From the NCBI GenBank assembly GCA_041743125.1, contig JBGTNK010000195.1, positions 62,001 to 126,000 of the forward strand: a stretch of 64,000 nt of DNA, in the 5' to 3' direction. The notes under the pieces were generated by a model, which saw only the letters and a list, made by a program, of their open reading frames with translations, was not told the origin of the DNA and made no database searches. Positions 10,005 through 17,961 of the stretch are shown here, in pieces. The position numbers were made by a program, and so were the translations under genes. Source of the DNA: Terrimonas_B sp041743125 (GTDB taxonomy: Bacteria > Bacteroidota > Bacteroidia > Chitinophagales > Chitinophagaceae). Every line of letters begins with the position of its first letter. Position 1 is the stretch's first letter.

Positions 10005-11003
10005 CTATAAAGCAGCCAGGAACTGCATAGTATCAACCCCATCAGCATAATCTGATAAAGAGGGGGTTTGTGTACCTCCAAAAGCGATAAAATCTTTTCC
10101 CGCAATGCATTGCAAGTCCTTGTTTTGATGTAGGGAATGGAGCAGTAACTGTCTGTTTGAATAAAATTCATAATTCAACTGGCTGATCGGAGAAAACAAG
10201 GATGGTTCTTCTACAAGTAAAATAGATTCATTACTCATAAAAAATTTCTTATTCAATAAAAGAATGGCGAGGTTATAGTCATAATTATTTTTGTACTTAT
10301 GGTTATCAGCCAGGTAATTGTATTTTTTAAATGCATTTATAAGCGGTATAAAATCATAATCCACCGGAAGGTATAGTTTGGTTACGTTTCGGCAACCTAA
10401 GCCATAGAAACTATAAACATCATCCGCAAGTCTGCCAAGTTCATCCAATGATTCCGGGCCTTCCAGTATGGCAACCGAAGTTTTATTTCGACGGATGATA
10501 TGCGGATATTTATTGAAATAATATTCGAAATAGCCAGATGAGTTATTGCTTCCTGTAGCAATGTATGCATCACATTCTTTCAACATGTCAGAGAAAATCA
10601 CCAGATCCCTGATTTCATCATTCCATAACGAAAGTATATCGGCAACATGTTTTATCAAAACCTGGTCTTTATGAGAAGTTTTGATATAGGATTTATGACC
10701 GCAAATAAATGAGCAAAGGAAATCATGAAAACCAACCAGGGGTATATTTCCGGCCATTACAATACCTACCTTTTTCGGTTCTTTGTTTACCGGTCCGATG
10801 CCGTACTGATGAACCCAGTTGGTCAATTTTTGTTTAGGCAGGAATGCTGAGGCGATATTGCTAATTGACAGTTCTACAAACTCCTGAGTAAACCAATTAT
10901 TTTCCCAACTCGCTTTTTCTTTTGCATTCTGCCAGTCATCATGATCAGATTGTATATATTCGCCCAGGCGATGTAATAAATTGATTCGCTCTTGTAAATT
11001 CAT
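10005..11003 (-). CDS. LuxC-like acyl-CoA reductase
   Basis: A protein of about 332 residues of the acyl-CoA reductase (LuxC) family, which reduces acyl-CoA or acyl-thioesters to aldehydes with NADPH in the aldehyde-dehydrogenase fold. Visible features are the nucleotide-binding loop around VGIVMAGNIPLVGFHD (~81-96), ATGSNNSSGYFEYYF (~151-165) and the candidate nucleophile Cys206 in YGLGCRN. The ATG at 11003 is preferred over the TTG six bases upstream. It is divergent from a 4Fe-4S ferredoxin gene with only 59 nt between them, and I recall this neighbourhood as common in Bacteroidota, so the ferredoxin may be a redox partner or simply share control. The physiological acyl substrate is unknown. 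Confidence 0.82.
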   Translation of the reverse strand: MNLQERINLLHRLGEYIQSDHDDWQNAKEKASWENNWFTQEFVELSISNIASAFLPKQKLTNWVHQYGIGPVNKEPKKVGIVMAGNIPLVGFHDFLCSFICGHKSYIKTSHKDQVLIKHVADILSLWNDEIRDLVIFSDMLKECDAYIATGSNNSSGYFEYYFNKYPHIIRRNKTSVAILEGPESLDELGRLADDVYSFYGLGCRNVTKLYLPVDYDFIPLINAFKKYNYLADNHKYKNNYDYNLAILLLNKKFFMSNESILLVEEPSLFSPISQLNYEFYSNRQLLLHSLHQNKDLQCIAGKDFIAFGGTQTPSLSDYADGVDTMQFLAAL

Positions 11004-11062
11004 TTGCAAAGATTAATTTTGTTTGGCAAAAATAGTTTACTCATTTAATCGTAAATTTTTAT

Positions 11063-11410
11063 ATGGCAATTAAGATAACTGATGAATGTATTAATTGTGG
11101 TGCTTGCGAACCTGAATGTCCCAATAATGCCATTTATGAAGGTGGTGTAGAATGGGCCATTGCCGACGGCACTTCTGTAAAAGGGGCATTTACACTAATA
11201 GATGGCTCTGTGGTGGATGCGGATCAAAAGAATGCGCCTGTAAGTGTGGATACCTACTATATCACTCCGAATAAGTGCACTGAGTGCCAGGGTTTCCATG
11301 AAGAACCCCAGTGTGCTGCCGTTTGTCCTGTTGATTGTTGTGTTCCTGATGAAATGTACCAGGAAACGGTGGATCAGCTTATGATGAAAAAGGAAAGTTT
11401 GCATATGTAA
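11063..11410 (+). CDS. 4Fe-4S dicluster ferredoxin
   Basis: A 115-residue ferredoxin with two cluster motifs: CINCGACEPECP near the N-terminus (CxxCxxCxxxC-P) and CTECQGFHEEPQCAAVCP in the second half, with nine residues between the second and third cysteines instead of two. The first motif has an insertion of about 40 residues after it (YEGGVEWAIADG onwards). These features match bacterial 2[4Fe-4S] ferredoxins with an extended second motif. It carries electrons in the cytoplasm. The neighbour is the divergent acyl-CoA reductase. A TAnnTTTG box on this strand (11014-11021) sits about 40 nt upstream of the ATG. Confidence 0.9.
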   Translation: MAIKITDECINCGACEPECPNNAIYEGGVEWAIADGTSVKGAFTLIDGSVVDADQKNAPVSVDTYYITPNKCTECQGFHEEPQCAAVCPVDCCVPDEMYQETVDQLMMKKESLHM

Positions 11411-11529
11411 TGTGCAAAAAAAAAGAGTTTTAAAGAACAGAGGATAAATTATTTTCTATACCTTTCAGGTAATATTAATAAAGCAGGTAACACTGCTAAA
11501 TTTTAGGCGGGTGATATTTCCCGTCGTAA

Positions 11530-11565
11530 AAAGGTGAAGGAGAAACGGCCTTCACCTTTCTTATT
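11530..11565 (+). terminator. Intrinsic terminator after ferredoxin gene
   Basis: Perfect 11-bp stem AAAGGTGAAGG (11530-11540) / CCTTCACCTTT (11549-11559) with an 8-nt loop, followed by CTTATT. It separates the ferredoxin gene from the DUF4440 lipoprotein gene. Confidence 0.75.
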
Positions 11566-11595
11566 AAGAAACCGCCAGTAACAGTTTATCAAAAT

Positions 11596-12054
11596 ATGAA
11601 GATTGCTTTAGAACTTTTACTAATCACCGGACTATTTTCCTGTGCTCAGGTTCCTGAAAAAGTTAATTTGTCACAAGAGCTTAAATTAATAAGCGATACG
11701 GAAAAAGAGTTTTCAAAATTGTCCGGGGAAAAAGGGATGAAAACTGCTTTTTTACAATATATGGATGCAAAAGGAATTCTATTAAGACCGGATCATTTCC
11801 CCATTATAGGAAAGGATGCACAAAAATACCTGGAGGAGCAACCCGATTCTTTGTATACGCTAACATGGGAACCCTCGAGTGCCGAAGTTTCCGAATCCGG
11901 TGATCTGGGATATACATATGGCATTTATACCCTAACATTTCACAAAGACAGTTCCGTTCAAAAAGGTACCTATGTATCTATCTGGAAAAAACAGCCTGAC
12001 GGAAACTGGAAGTTTTTACTTGATACAGGCAACCCGGGTGTGGGCAAAGAATAA
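11596..12054 (+). CDS. DUF4440/NTF2-like lipoprotein
   Basis: A 152-residue protein with a lipoprotein signal (ITGLFSC, Cys17 at the lipobox). The mature part has the NTF2-like/SnoaL layout seen in DUF4440 proteins: an early helix (ISDTEKEFSKLSGEKG), a middle PIIGKDAQKYL segment, and a terminal sheet with GDLGYTYGIYTL and VSIWKKQPDGNWKFLLDTG. The last phrase, a trypsin-like tryptophan-rich strand ending in DTGNP, is characteristic. The fold can be catalytic or ligand-binding; function is unknown. It stands as its own unit behind a terminator, 74 nt before ddl. Confidence 0.75.
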   Translation: MKIALELLLITGLFSCAQVPEKVNLSQELKLISDTEKEFSKLSGEKGMKTAFLQYMDAKGILLRPDHFPIIGKDAQKYLEEQPDSLYTLTWEPSSAEVSESGDLGYTYGIYTLTFHKDSSVQKGTYVSIWKKQPDGNWKFLLDTGNPGVGKE

Positions 12055-12128
12055 ACATGTGCAATAATCAAATTTTCTGCAAAGCGATTTTTCCTCAATA
12101 CATTTGACCCAAACTATTAGTACACTAA

Positions 12129-13118
12129 ATGAAGAAGAATATAGCCCTGGTCACAGGTGGTTTTTCAGGCGAGGCAGTAATTTCATATAAAAGTGCAACC
12201 ACGATTGCCAATAATCTGGACGCGGAAAAATTCAGCGTTTATAAAATTGATGTAAATCCAAACGGATGGGTTTATGAACTTACGGACGGCCGGAAAGTAG
12301 AAATAGATAAAAATGATTTCTCATTACAATTAGATAACCGGAAGGTAGATTTTGATGCCGTTTTTATAGGGATACATGGTACTCCCGGCGAAGATGGAAA
12401 GCTACAGGGATATTTAGACACTCTTAAGATTCCTTACACAAGTTGTGATGCAGCTACATCTGCAATTACTTTCAACAAACGATATACAGTTGCGGTTGCA
12501 AAAATGGCGGATATAGCCGTAGCAAATTCTGTCCACCTTTTCAGGCATTTGCCCTACACGTCTGCGAATATTTCAGAGCAATTACAAATGCCATTATTTG
12601 TTAAGCCCAATAATGGAGGTTCAAGTATCGGGATGAGTAAAGTTGATCATAAGGAAGACCTGGAATCAGCGATTGAAAAAGCTTTTAAAGAAGATAGCCA
12701 GGTTTTGGTAGAAGAAATGATTCATGGCAGGGAATTTACGGTGGGCGTTTTCAAGACAAAGGGTAATATTATTGTTCTACCAATTACAGAAGTGAAACCA
12801 CATACCGGCAAGGCTTTTTTTGATTTTGAAGCCAAATACCAGGGTAAATCAACAGAAGTTACTCCGGCGATTGTAGAAGAGCAGATAGCAGATAAAATAA
12901 GAGAATCGGCAATAAAAATTTATTCTTTATTTAACTGCAGGGGGGTGGTTCGAATTGACTTTATCTATAATGAAGAAAATGAAAGGCCCTATATGCTTGA
13001 AATTAATACAATTCCTGGTCAGAGTGAAGCCAGCATTATTCCCCAGCAAGTAAAAACATTGGGATGGAGCCTTAAAGAATTTTATACCAAATTGGTTGAA
13101 GAAGCGTTTGAAAGTTAA
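12129..13118 (+). CDS. ddl: D-alanine--D-alanine ligase
   Basis: A 329-residue ATP-grasp enzyme that makes the D-Ala-D-Ala dipeptide for peptidoglycan in the cytoplasm. Signatures are the N-terminal GGFSGEAVIS loop (family GGxSxE), GIHGTPGEDG (~80-89), the ATP-binding KPNNGGSSIGMSKV (~162-175) and the metal/substrate loop MLEINTIPGQSE near 290. It starts at ATG 12129 with a TACATTTG -7 box at 12099-12106 and a weak TCTG 19 bp upstream. It is the first gene of a tight run with a PASTA-domain membrane protein and a rhodanese, suggesting a cell-wall-related operon. Confidence 0.95.
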   Translation: MKKNIALVTGGFSGEAVISYKSATTIANNLDAEKFSVYKIDVNPNGWVYELTDGRKVEIDKNDFSLQLDNRKVDFDAVFIGIHGTPGEDGKLQGYLDTLKIPYTSCDAATSAITFNKRYTVAVAKMADIAVANSVHLFRHLPYTSANISEQLQMPLFVKPNNGGSSIGMSKVDHKEDLESAIEKAFKEDSQVLVEEMIHGREFTVGVFKTKGNIIVLPITEVKPHTGKAFFDFEAKYQGKSTEVTPAIVEEQIADKIRESAIKIYSLFNCRGVVRIDFIYNEENERPYMLEINTIPGQSEASIIPQQVKTLGWSLKEFYTKLVEEAFES

Positions 13119-13166
13119 TTTTGAAGCCAGCAGGGTTATATATTCCCAATTACAAATAGTATTTGC

Positions 13167-13979
13167 ATGTTTAGATTTATCATACACCGGTCATTATGGA
13201 TCAATATCCTGATTGGTATTTCCATTGCCTTTATTATATTTTTCATTTTTATTTTTTCGTTAAACTGGTTTACTCATCATGACCAGTCAATGAAGGTGCC
13301 CGAGGTGATAGGTCTTTCATTTGAAGATGCAAGAACCTTGTTAGAAAAAGCGGGATTTGAAGTAGAGATTCAGGACTCTATTTACGTAGATACATCCAGG
13401 CCTTTGCAAGTTTTAAAACAAGTCCCCGAACCTGAAGAACTGGTGAAAGTAAACCGTACTGTTTACCTGACTATTAACCGGTCTGTTCCTCCCATGGTTG
13501 AAATGCCCAATTTGGTGGGTTACAGTTACAGGAGTGCGGAAATGGCGCTGAAGAATTCAAACCTTCGCATAGGAGATACTTCTTTTAAAACGGACTTTGC
13601 CAAAAACGCCGTTCTGGAACAACATTATAATGGAGCCGGAATTCCTGCAGGCACAAAGGTGAGGATGGGCAGTAAAATTTCACTCGTGTTGGGTGATGGA
13701 GTAGGCGACAGGAAATTTGTGGTTCCTTACCTGATAGGAATGACATTTAGCCTTGCCAAAGATTTACTGGCTGCAAACGGATTAGGAATCGGTGCAGTTA
13801 TTGCACCATCTGTAAGTGATACTGCCAATGCTTATATTTATAAACAAAGACCTGAGAAATATGATGACGAAAGACGGTTTCGGTATATCCGCTCCGGCCA
13901 GTTAATGGATATTTGGTTGCAAACAGAAAAACCTGAAATTGATAGCGTTATTATTCCGGAATCGCCGGAACCAGAATAA
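13167..13979 (+). CDS. Membrane protein with three PASTA domains
   Basis: A 270-residue protein: a short cytoplasmic head, one membrane helix (about 11-34) and three PASTA repeats outside (about 43-105, 111-176 and 184-252), each opening with a Val/Met-Pro-x-(V/L)-(I/V)-G motif (KVPEVIG, EMPNLVG, VVPYLIG). PASTA domains bind peptidoglycan or beta-lactams in kinases and penicillin-binding proteins. Here no kinase or transpeptidase domain is attached, so it would be a wall-sensing or scaffold protein. It follows ddl by 48 nt and precedes a rhodanese by 20 nt, which supports a link to cell-wall synthesis. Confidence 0.85.
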   Translation: MFRFIIHRSLWINILIGISIAFIIFFIFIFSLNWFTHHDQSMKVPEVIGLSFEDARTLLEKAGFEVEIQDSIYVDTSRPLQVLKQVPEPEELVKVNRTVYLTINRSVPPMVEMPNLVGYSYRSAEMALKNSNLRIGDTSFKTDFAKNAVLEQHYNGAGIPAGTKVRMGSKISLVLGDGVGDRKFVVPYLIGMTFSLAKDLLAANGLGIGAVIAPSVSDTANAYIYKQRPEKYDDERRFRYIRSGQLMDIWLQTEKPEIDSVIIPESPEPE

Positions 13980-13999
13980 TATATTTTTAAAAGTTTATT

Positions 14000-14314
14000 A
14001 TGCAGAATATTACTGTTGAAGAATTAAAAAGCCGCCTGGAAGCGGGGGAACAACTAAATATTGTTGATGTTCGTGAGCCTTATGAAAATGCGGAATTTAA
14101 TATCGGCGGCACTTTATACCCGCTGGGGCAAATTCAATCGATGTCGGTAGATGAACTGGAACCTTTGAAGGAAAAAGAACTTATACTTTATTGCCGCAGT
14201 GGTAATCGAAGCGGGCAAGCCTGCCTTATATTAGATTCATTAGGCTTTAAGAATACAAAAAACCTGGTGGGCGGCATGTTGAGCTGGCAGGATAAATTTG
14301 GTACAGCCAAATAA
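14000..14314 (+). CDS. Rhodanese-like sulfurtransferase domain protein
   Basis: A 104-residue single-domain rhodanese. Features are the IVDVREPYEN motif (~21-30) and the active-site loop YCRSGNRSG with Cys65, which accepts a sulfane sulfur. The size matches GlpE-type single-domain enzymes. It is cytoplasmic, as no signal is present. It is the last gene of the ddl-PASTA-rhodanese run (20 nt gap) and ends at a strong shared terminator. Its physiological sulfur acceptor is unknown. Confidence 0.88.
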   Translation: MQNITVEELKSRLEAGEQLNIVDVREPYENAEFNIGGTLYPLGQIQSMSVDELEPLKEKELILYCRSGNRSGQACLILDSLGFKNTKNLVGGMLSWQDKFGTAK

Positions 14315-14315
14315 A

Positions 14316-14361
14316 AAACGAAGTATGACGTGTATCTCTTGCTACCGGTCATACTTCGTTT
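14316..14361. terminator. Bidirectional intrinsic terminator
   Basis: Perfect 14-bp stem: AAACGAAGTATGAC (14316-14329) pairs with GTCATACTTCGTTT (14348-14361), with an 18-nt loop. It ends both the rhodanese gene and the convergent TonB receptor gene. Confidence 0.85.
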
Positions 14362-14367
14362 AACTTT

Positions 14368-16578
14368 CTATAGTTTAATATTCAAGCCAAACATAAAATT
14401 TGTTCCCGCCATAGGGAAATAATAATTATCTGCCATAATACTTCCATCAAGCAAATAGCTATAGGTATAGCCATTTGGTTCATATTTTTTGTTGAACAAA
14501 TTATAAACCTGTGCAATGATATTCCATTCATTGAAGATTCTATTCTTTAATGTAAGCACTACCCTGGCATCCTGCGTATAAAAACCATTTAATTTTCTTA
14601 AAGAATTTTGTGTGTTGTCTAAATATTGGGCGCCTACATATTTGCTCAATAAGCTTACCTCAACATTTTTAACTGGTAAGAAATTAATTGTTCCGCTGCC
14701 AACTATCGGAGGAGAGAATGAAATATCTGTATTCTGGTGTGTCTTCATAAGTTGGCCTTTCCATTCCCAATTGGCATCATAATCGTCCAGGTATTCTGTA
14801 AAAGATTTTATCTTGTTTCGGCTTAAACTTAAGTTAGCTCCCGCGTTCATCCATGTTGTGATTTGATAATTTCCCTGCAATTCAATACCGGCCCGATAAC
14901 TATTGGGTGTATTAATGCGGGTATAAGCTCCCACATCATTGATCATTCCTGTCAGCACCAATTGATCTTTATACAGCATATAAAAAAAGGTAGCAGCTGC
15001 AAAAAACCTGGAGGATCTCTTTTCAATTCCTGCCTCAAAATCGTGTAAGGTTTCTTTTTTAGGTTGGTTGGCCATGCCTGCTTCAAAATCATCGCGGTTA
15101 GGTTCTTTGCCGGCTATAGCGTAGCTGAAATAAGATTGCCATCCATTTTTGCTATAGGTAACGCCGGCTTTTGGATTCAAAAAATCAAACCGCCGGCTAA
15201 TGCGCAAATCAGGATTATTTGCAAATCCATCCATCTGGTGTTGTACATGTTTGAATTGAATATCTGTAAACAGATTCCAATCCGGTAAAAATTGGTATTG
15301 CCATTTGGAATACATATTAATATCCGATTTCAATGCATTCACGTTGTAATACCGCTGATCTTTTTCTATTCCAAATCTTGCCCAGATGATATCTCCAAAG
15401 TGTTGGCCATCGTATACCGTCCAGCCACCACCTATTGTGAGTGCGTGTTTATTTTTTTTGTATTGGATAGAAAGTATGTTGCCATAAAAATAATTGTCGA
15501 GCCATTTCCTGCGTATCAGATCCGTCTTTTTAATGATTGTATCTCTTACCCGTATATCAGGCAAACCGTATTTTGAAAACCGCTCCTGGGCTTTATAATT
15601 TTCATAGTACCCACTTCCTCTTGTTAAAAAGGTGGCTAAATTGAAATTCCAGCTCTCATTCACCTGGTGATTAAAGAATAATTGATAATGAGTTTGACGG
15701 TAATTATCAGTTTCATTATCATAAGGCTCTCCGGCCTTATCCGTACCACTTGAATTGTAGGTTCGGTCTGTTTTCAGCAAATATTCAGGAACACCATTCC
15801 AGGCCTGGTAAGTCTTTTCTTTTCCCGAAAAAATATTCAGGCGCACGGATGACTTTTTGTTCAAATATGCACCTGACAAATAAAATGCCTGCAAATGGCT
15901 GCTTGCCCTGTCTATATATCCATCACTCGTGATCTGGCTCAGGCGTGCATCAAATGAAAAATGATCGTCAACTAATCCTGTTCCGGCTTTCACCGTATTC
16001 TTCCATGTATTGAATGAGCCATAACTGTTGTTAATCTCAGCATATGACTTCAGGTTGGTTTCATTAGTAGATAAACTAACCGTTGCACCGAATGCACCCG
16101 TACCGTTTGAAGATGTACCGACACCCCTTTGAATTTGGATAGAATTTACGGAGGAAGTAAAATCAGGCAGATTTACTAAAAATGTACCCTGGCTTTCTGC
16201 ATCATTATAGGGGATGCCATTTAGGGTTATATTGATACGAGTTGCATCTGTACCGCGAATGCGCAAACCGGTATAGCCTATTCCGGTCCCTGCATCAGAA
16301 TTTACTACCACAGATGGCGTTTGGTTCAGGATAAACGGAATATCCTGGCCAAGGTTGTTTTTTTGAATTTCTTTTTTTGATAAATTGGTTTTGGTAAAGG
16401 GTGCTTTTTCACCGGCCCGGATAGCTTTTACCTCCACCGGCGATAGCTGGTAAAAACTGTCATTGACCTCCAGTTTTAATACAGGAGGTAAGATGCTGTC
16501 ACGGTCAACAGGAATTTGTTGACCCCATAAGAGTGAAGCTGAAAATAAAATACAGCTTGTAAGTGCAATCCTCTTCAT
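14368..16578 (-). CDS. TonB-dependent receptor, probable thiamine transporter
   Basis: A 736-residue outer-membrane receptor. Residues 1-19 are a signal peptide ending in LLWGQ. The plug (about 48-165) contains GLRIRGTDATRINITLNGIP and DFTSSVNSIQIQRGVGTSSNG; the rest is a 22-strand-type barrel. It has no carboxypeptidase-like N-terminal domain, so it is a classical vitamin/siderophore-type receptor rather than SusC. The decisive clue is the TPP riboswitch 67 nt upstream, which implies repression by thiamine pyrophosphate and import of thiamine or a precursor. Thi-box-controlled receptors of this kind are known from comparative genomics of Bacteroidota. No inner-membrane thiamine transporter is adjacent. 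Confidence 0.9.
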   Translation of the reverse strand: MKRIALTSCILFSASLLWGQQIPVDRDSILPPVLKLEVNDSFYQLSPVEVKAIRAGEKAPFTKTNLSKKEIQKNNLGQDIPFILNQTPSVVVNSDAGTGIGYTGLRIRGTDATRINITLNGIPYNDAESQGTFLVNLPDFTSSVNSIQIQRGVGTSSNGTGAFGATVSLSTNETNLKSYAEINNSYGSFNTWKNTVKAGTGLVDDHFSFDARLSQITSDGYIDRASSHLQAFYLSGAYLNKKSSVRLNIFSGKEKTYQAWNGVPEYLLKTDRTYNSSGTDKAGEPYDNETDNYRQTHYQLFFNHQVNESWNFNLATFLTRGSGYYENYKAQERFSKYGLPDIRVRDTIIKKTDLIRRKWLDNYFYGNILSIQYKKNKHALTIGGGWTVYDGQHFGDIIWARFGIEKDQRYYNVNALKSDINMYSKWQYQFLPDWNLFTDIQFKHVQHQMDGFANNPDLRISRRFDFLNPKAGVTYSKNGWQSYFSYAIAGKEPNRDDFEAGMANQPKKETLHDFEAGIEKRSSRFFAAATFFYMLYKDQLVLTGMINDVGAYTRINTPNSYRAGIELQGNYQITTWMNAGANLSLSRNKIKSFTEYLDDYDANWEWKGQLMKTHQNTDISFSPPIVGSGTINFLPVKNVEVSLLSKYVGAQYLDNTQNSLRKLNGFYTQDARVVLTLKNRIFNEWNIIAQVYNLFNKKYEPNGYTYSYLLDGSIMADNYYFPMAGTNFMFGLNIKL

Positions 16579-16645
16579 TTTTTTGATTTTAATGGTTTAA
16601 AAATGAGAGGGAAATGCTGTAGGAGAAAGGGCTGAATTGCCTTCC

Positions 16646-16751
16646 TTCCCTGCGCAGGCATTACCCTGATCAGGTTTACGGGTTTAATCTCAGATCGGAA
16701 GCAAGCCATTTGAATATCCATCATCAGGCTACGCCCCAAACACCCCGGGAA
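16646..16751 (-). promoter_or_regulatory. TPP (Thi-box) riboswitch
   Basis: On the minus strand the segment reads TTCCCGGGGTG at its 5' end, then CTGAGATTAAACCCGTAAACC, CTGATCAGGGTAATGCCTGCG and GGGAA at its 3' end. These are the conserved GGGGTG, CTGAGA, ACCTGATC and GGxTAATxCCxGCG blocks of the thiamine pyrophosphate aptamer, and TTCCC/GGGAA closes helix P1. It lies 67 nt upstream of the receptor start. Between aptamer and ATG there is only a weak imperfect hairpin (GGAAGGC/GCCCTT) and no Shine-Dalgarno sequence, so the output mechanism (termination or start-site access) cannot be decided. The remainder of the 317-nt gap is unremarkable. Confidence 0.93.
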
Positions 16752-16895
16752 CACTGAAAACTTTCGAAGCTTTCATTTAATAGAAAGTAAGAACTAACCT
16801 GTTTAAGCAGGCACCGCAAATGTAGGAATAAAATAAATTCAGTGCTTGTAACATTTCGGACCTGCCCGGCGTATCATATTAAAATCACCTACATC

Positions 16896-17609
16896 ATGAA
16901 AAAAATATTTTTACCTGTTTTATTGCTAACTGCACTTTATTCAAGCACTTTAGCCCAGGTTACAATTAATGATAAAAATGCAGAAAGACGAGAAGCAAAA
17001 AATTTCCAGGCGATAGAAGTTTCACATGCGTTTAATGTTTACCTGACGCAAAGTAATGAGGAATCTGTAGCAGTCAGTGCTTCAGATGCAAAGAGCCGGG
17101 AAAACATAATAGTTGAAGTAAAGGGGGGCGTTCTGATCATTCGGTATGATAATAACAGCAAGTGGAATTCCGGCAATAAAAAATTGAAAGCTTATATTTC
17201 CTTCAAGCAGTTAAATAAACTAAAAATAAGCGGCGCCTGTGATGTTTACGTGGTAGAAGATTGGAAGGCTGTGAATTTGAAGCTTGATCTTTCCGGTGCC
17301 AGTAATATGATGGGGAATCTGGAGGTACAGAAATTAATGGTTGACCTGAGCGGGGCATCTGATCTTTCATTAACAGGAACGGTAGGACAATTAAATATTG
17401 ACGCCAGCGGCGCCAGCGATTTTAATGGGTTTGACCTGGCGGTAGATTATTGCGATGTTAATGTAAGTGGTGCCAGCGATGTAAAAATCACTGTCAACAA
17501 GGAATTATCTGCAAAGGCCAGTGGTGCCAGCGATGTAAAATATAAGGGTAAAGGGATGATACGTGATATTAAAACAAGCGGTTCTAGCAGCATCTCACGC
17601 CGTTCATAA
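16896..17609 (+). CDS. Head-GIN (DUF2807) secreted protein
   Basis: A 237-residue secreted protein from ATG 16896 (MKKIFLPVLLL); the longer frame from 16842 adds 18 residues that would spoil the signal peptide. The signal ends near TLAQ. The mature protein opens with the head-GIN feature AIEVSHAFNVYLTQ and continues as a repetitive beta-solenoid: SGACDVY, SGASNMM, SGASDLS, SGASDFN, SGASDVK, SGASDVK and SGSSSIS recur every 18-20 residues. At DNA level, a 21-nt block at 17466-17486 recurs exactly at 17520-17540. Members are common in Bacteroidota; the function is unknown, with a cell-surface adhesin or structural role being a guess. Confidence 0.85.
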   Translation: MKKIFLPVLLLTALYSSTLAQVTINDKNAERREAKNFQAIEVSHAFNVYLTQSNEESVAVSASDAKSRENIIVEVKGGVLIIRYDNNSKWNSGNKKLKAYISFKQLNKLKISGACDVYVVEDWKAVNLKLDLSGASNMMGNLEVQKLMVDLSGASDLSLTGTVGQLNIDASGASDFNGFDLAVDYCDVNVSGASDVKITVNKELSAKASGASDVKYKGKGMIRDIKTSGSSSISRRS

Positions 17610-17676
17610 ACAGAAAACAAAAACTTAGTTAAAAAACTGTACCAATGCGATTATTGTTGCAGCTTTTTAGTTTTTG

Positions 17677-17708
17677 TTTGGCTGCTAAGGTATGGGACCT
17701 TACATTTG
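17677..17708 (+). promoter_or_regulatory. Bacteroidota-type promoter for the tRNA gene
   Basis: TTTG at 17677-17680, a 20-nt spacer and TACATTTG at 17701-17708 match the -33 TTTG / -7 TAnnTTTG promoter of this phylum exactly. The tRNA begins 4 nt after the -7 box, so the primary transcript would have almost no leader. Confidence 0.6.
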
Positions 17709-17711
17709 CAC

Positions 17712-17783
<72 letters not shown>

Positions 17784-17793
17784 CACGGAAATC

Positions 17794-17823
17794 GCCCCGA
17801 TAATAACCGGGGCTAATTTTTTG
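17794..17823 (+). terminator. Intrinsic terminator after tRNA-fMet
   Basis: Stem GCCCCG (17794-17799) / CGGGGC (17808-17813) with an 8-nt loop, followed by TAATTTTTTG. The remaining 138 nt to era contain two small hairpins (ATCTAC/GTAGAT at 17836-17852, CAGTTG/CAACTG at 17874-17890) and no gene. Confidence 0.8.
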
Positions 17824-17961
17824 ATTTAAAGACAAATCTACTTCTGGTAGATGTTTACTCAAATTTTCCTGAACAGTTGTGTTTCAACTGACAAGGATTG
17901 AATACCTCCACTCTCTTGTATTAGAAGCACGGCTTGTCCAGTTCTTAATGGAGAAGTTTTA

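Noticed and set aside
17220..17600. Direct repeats in the DUF2807 gene as mobile or CRISPR repeats
   Set aside because: They encode the recurrent SGASD turns of a beta-solenoid and are in frame throughout.
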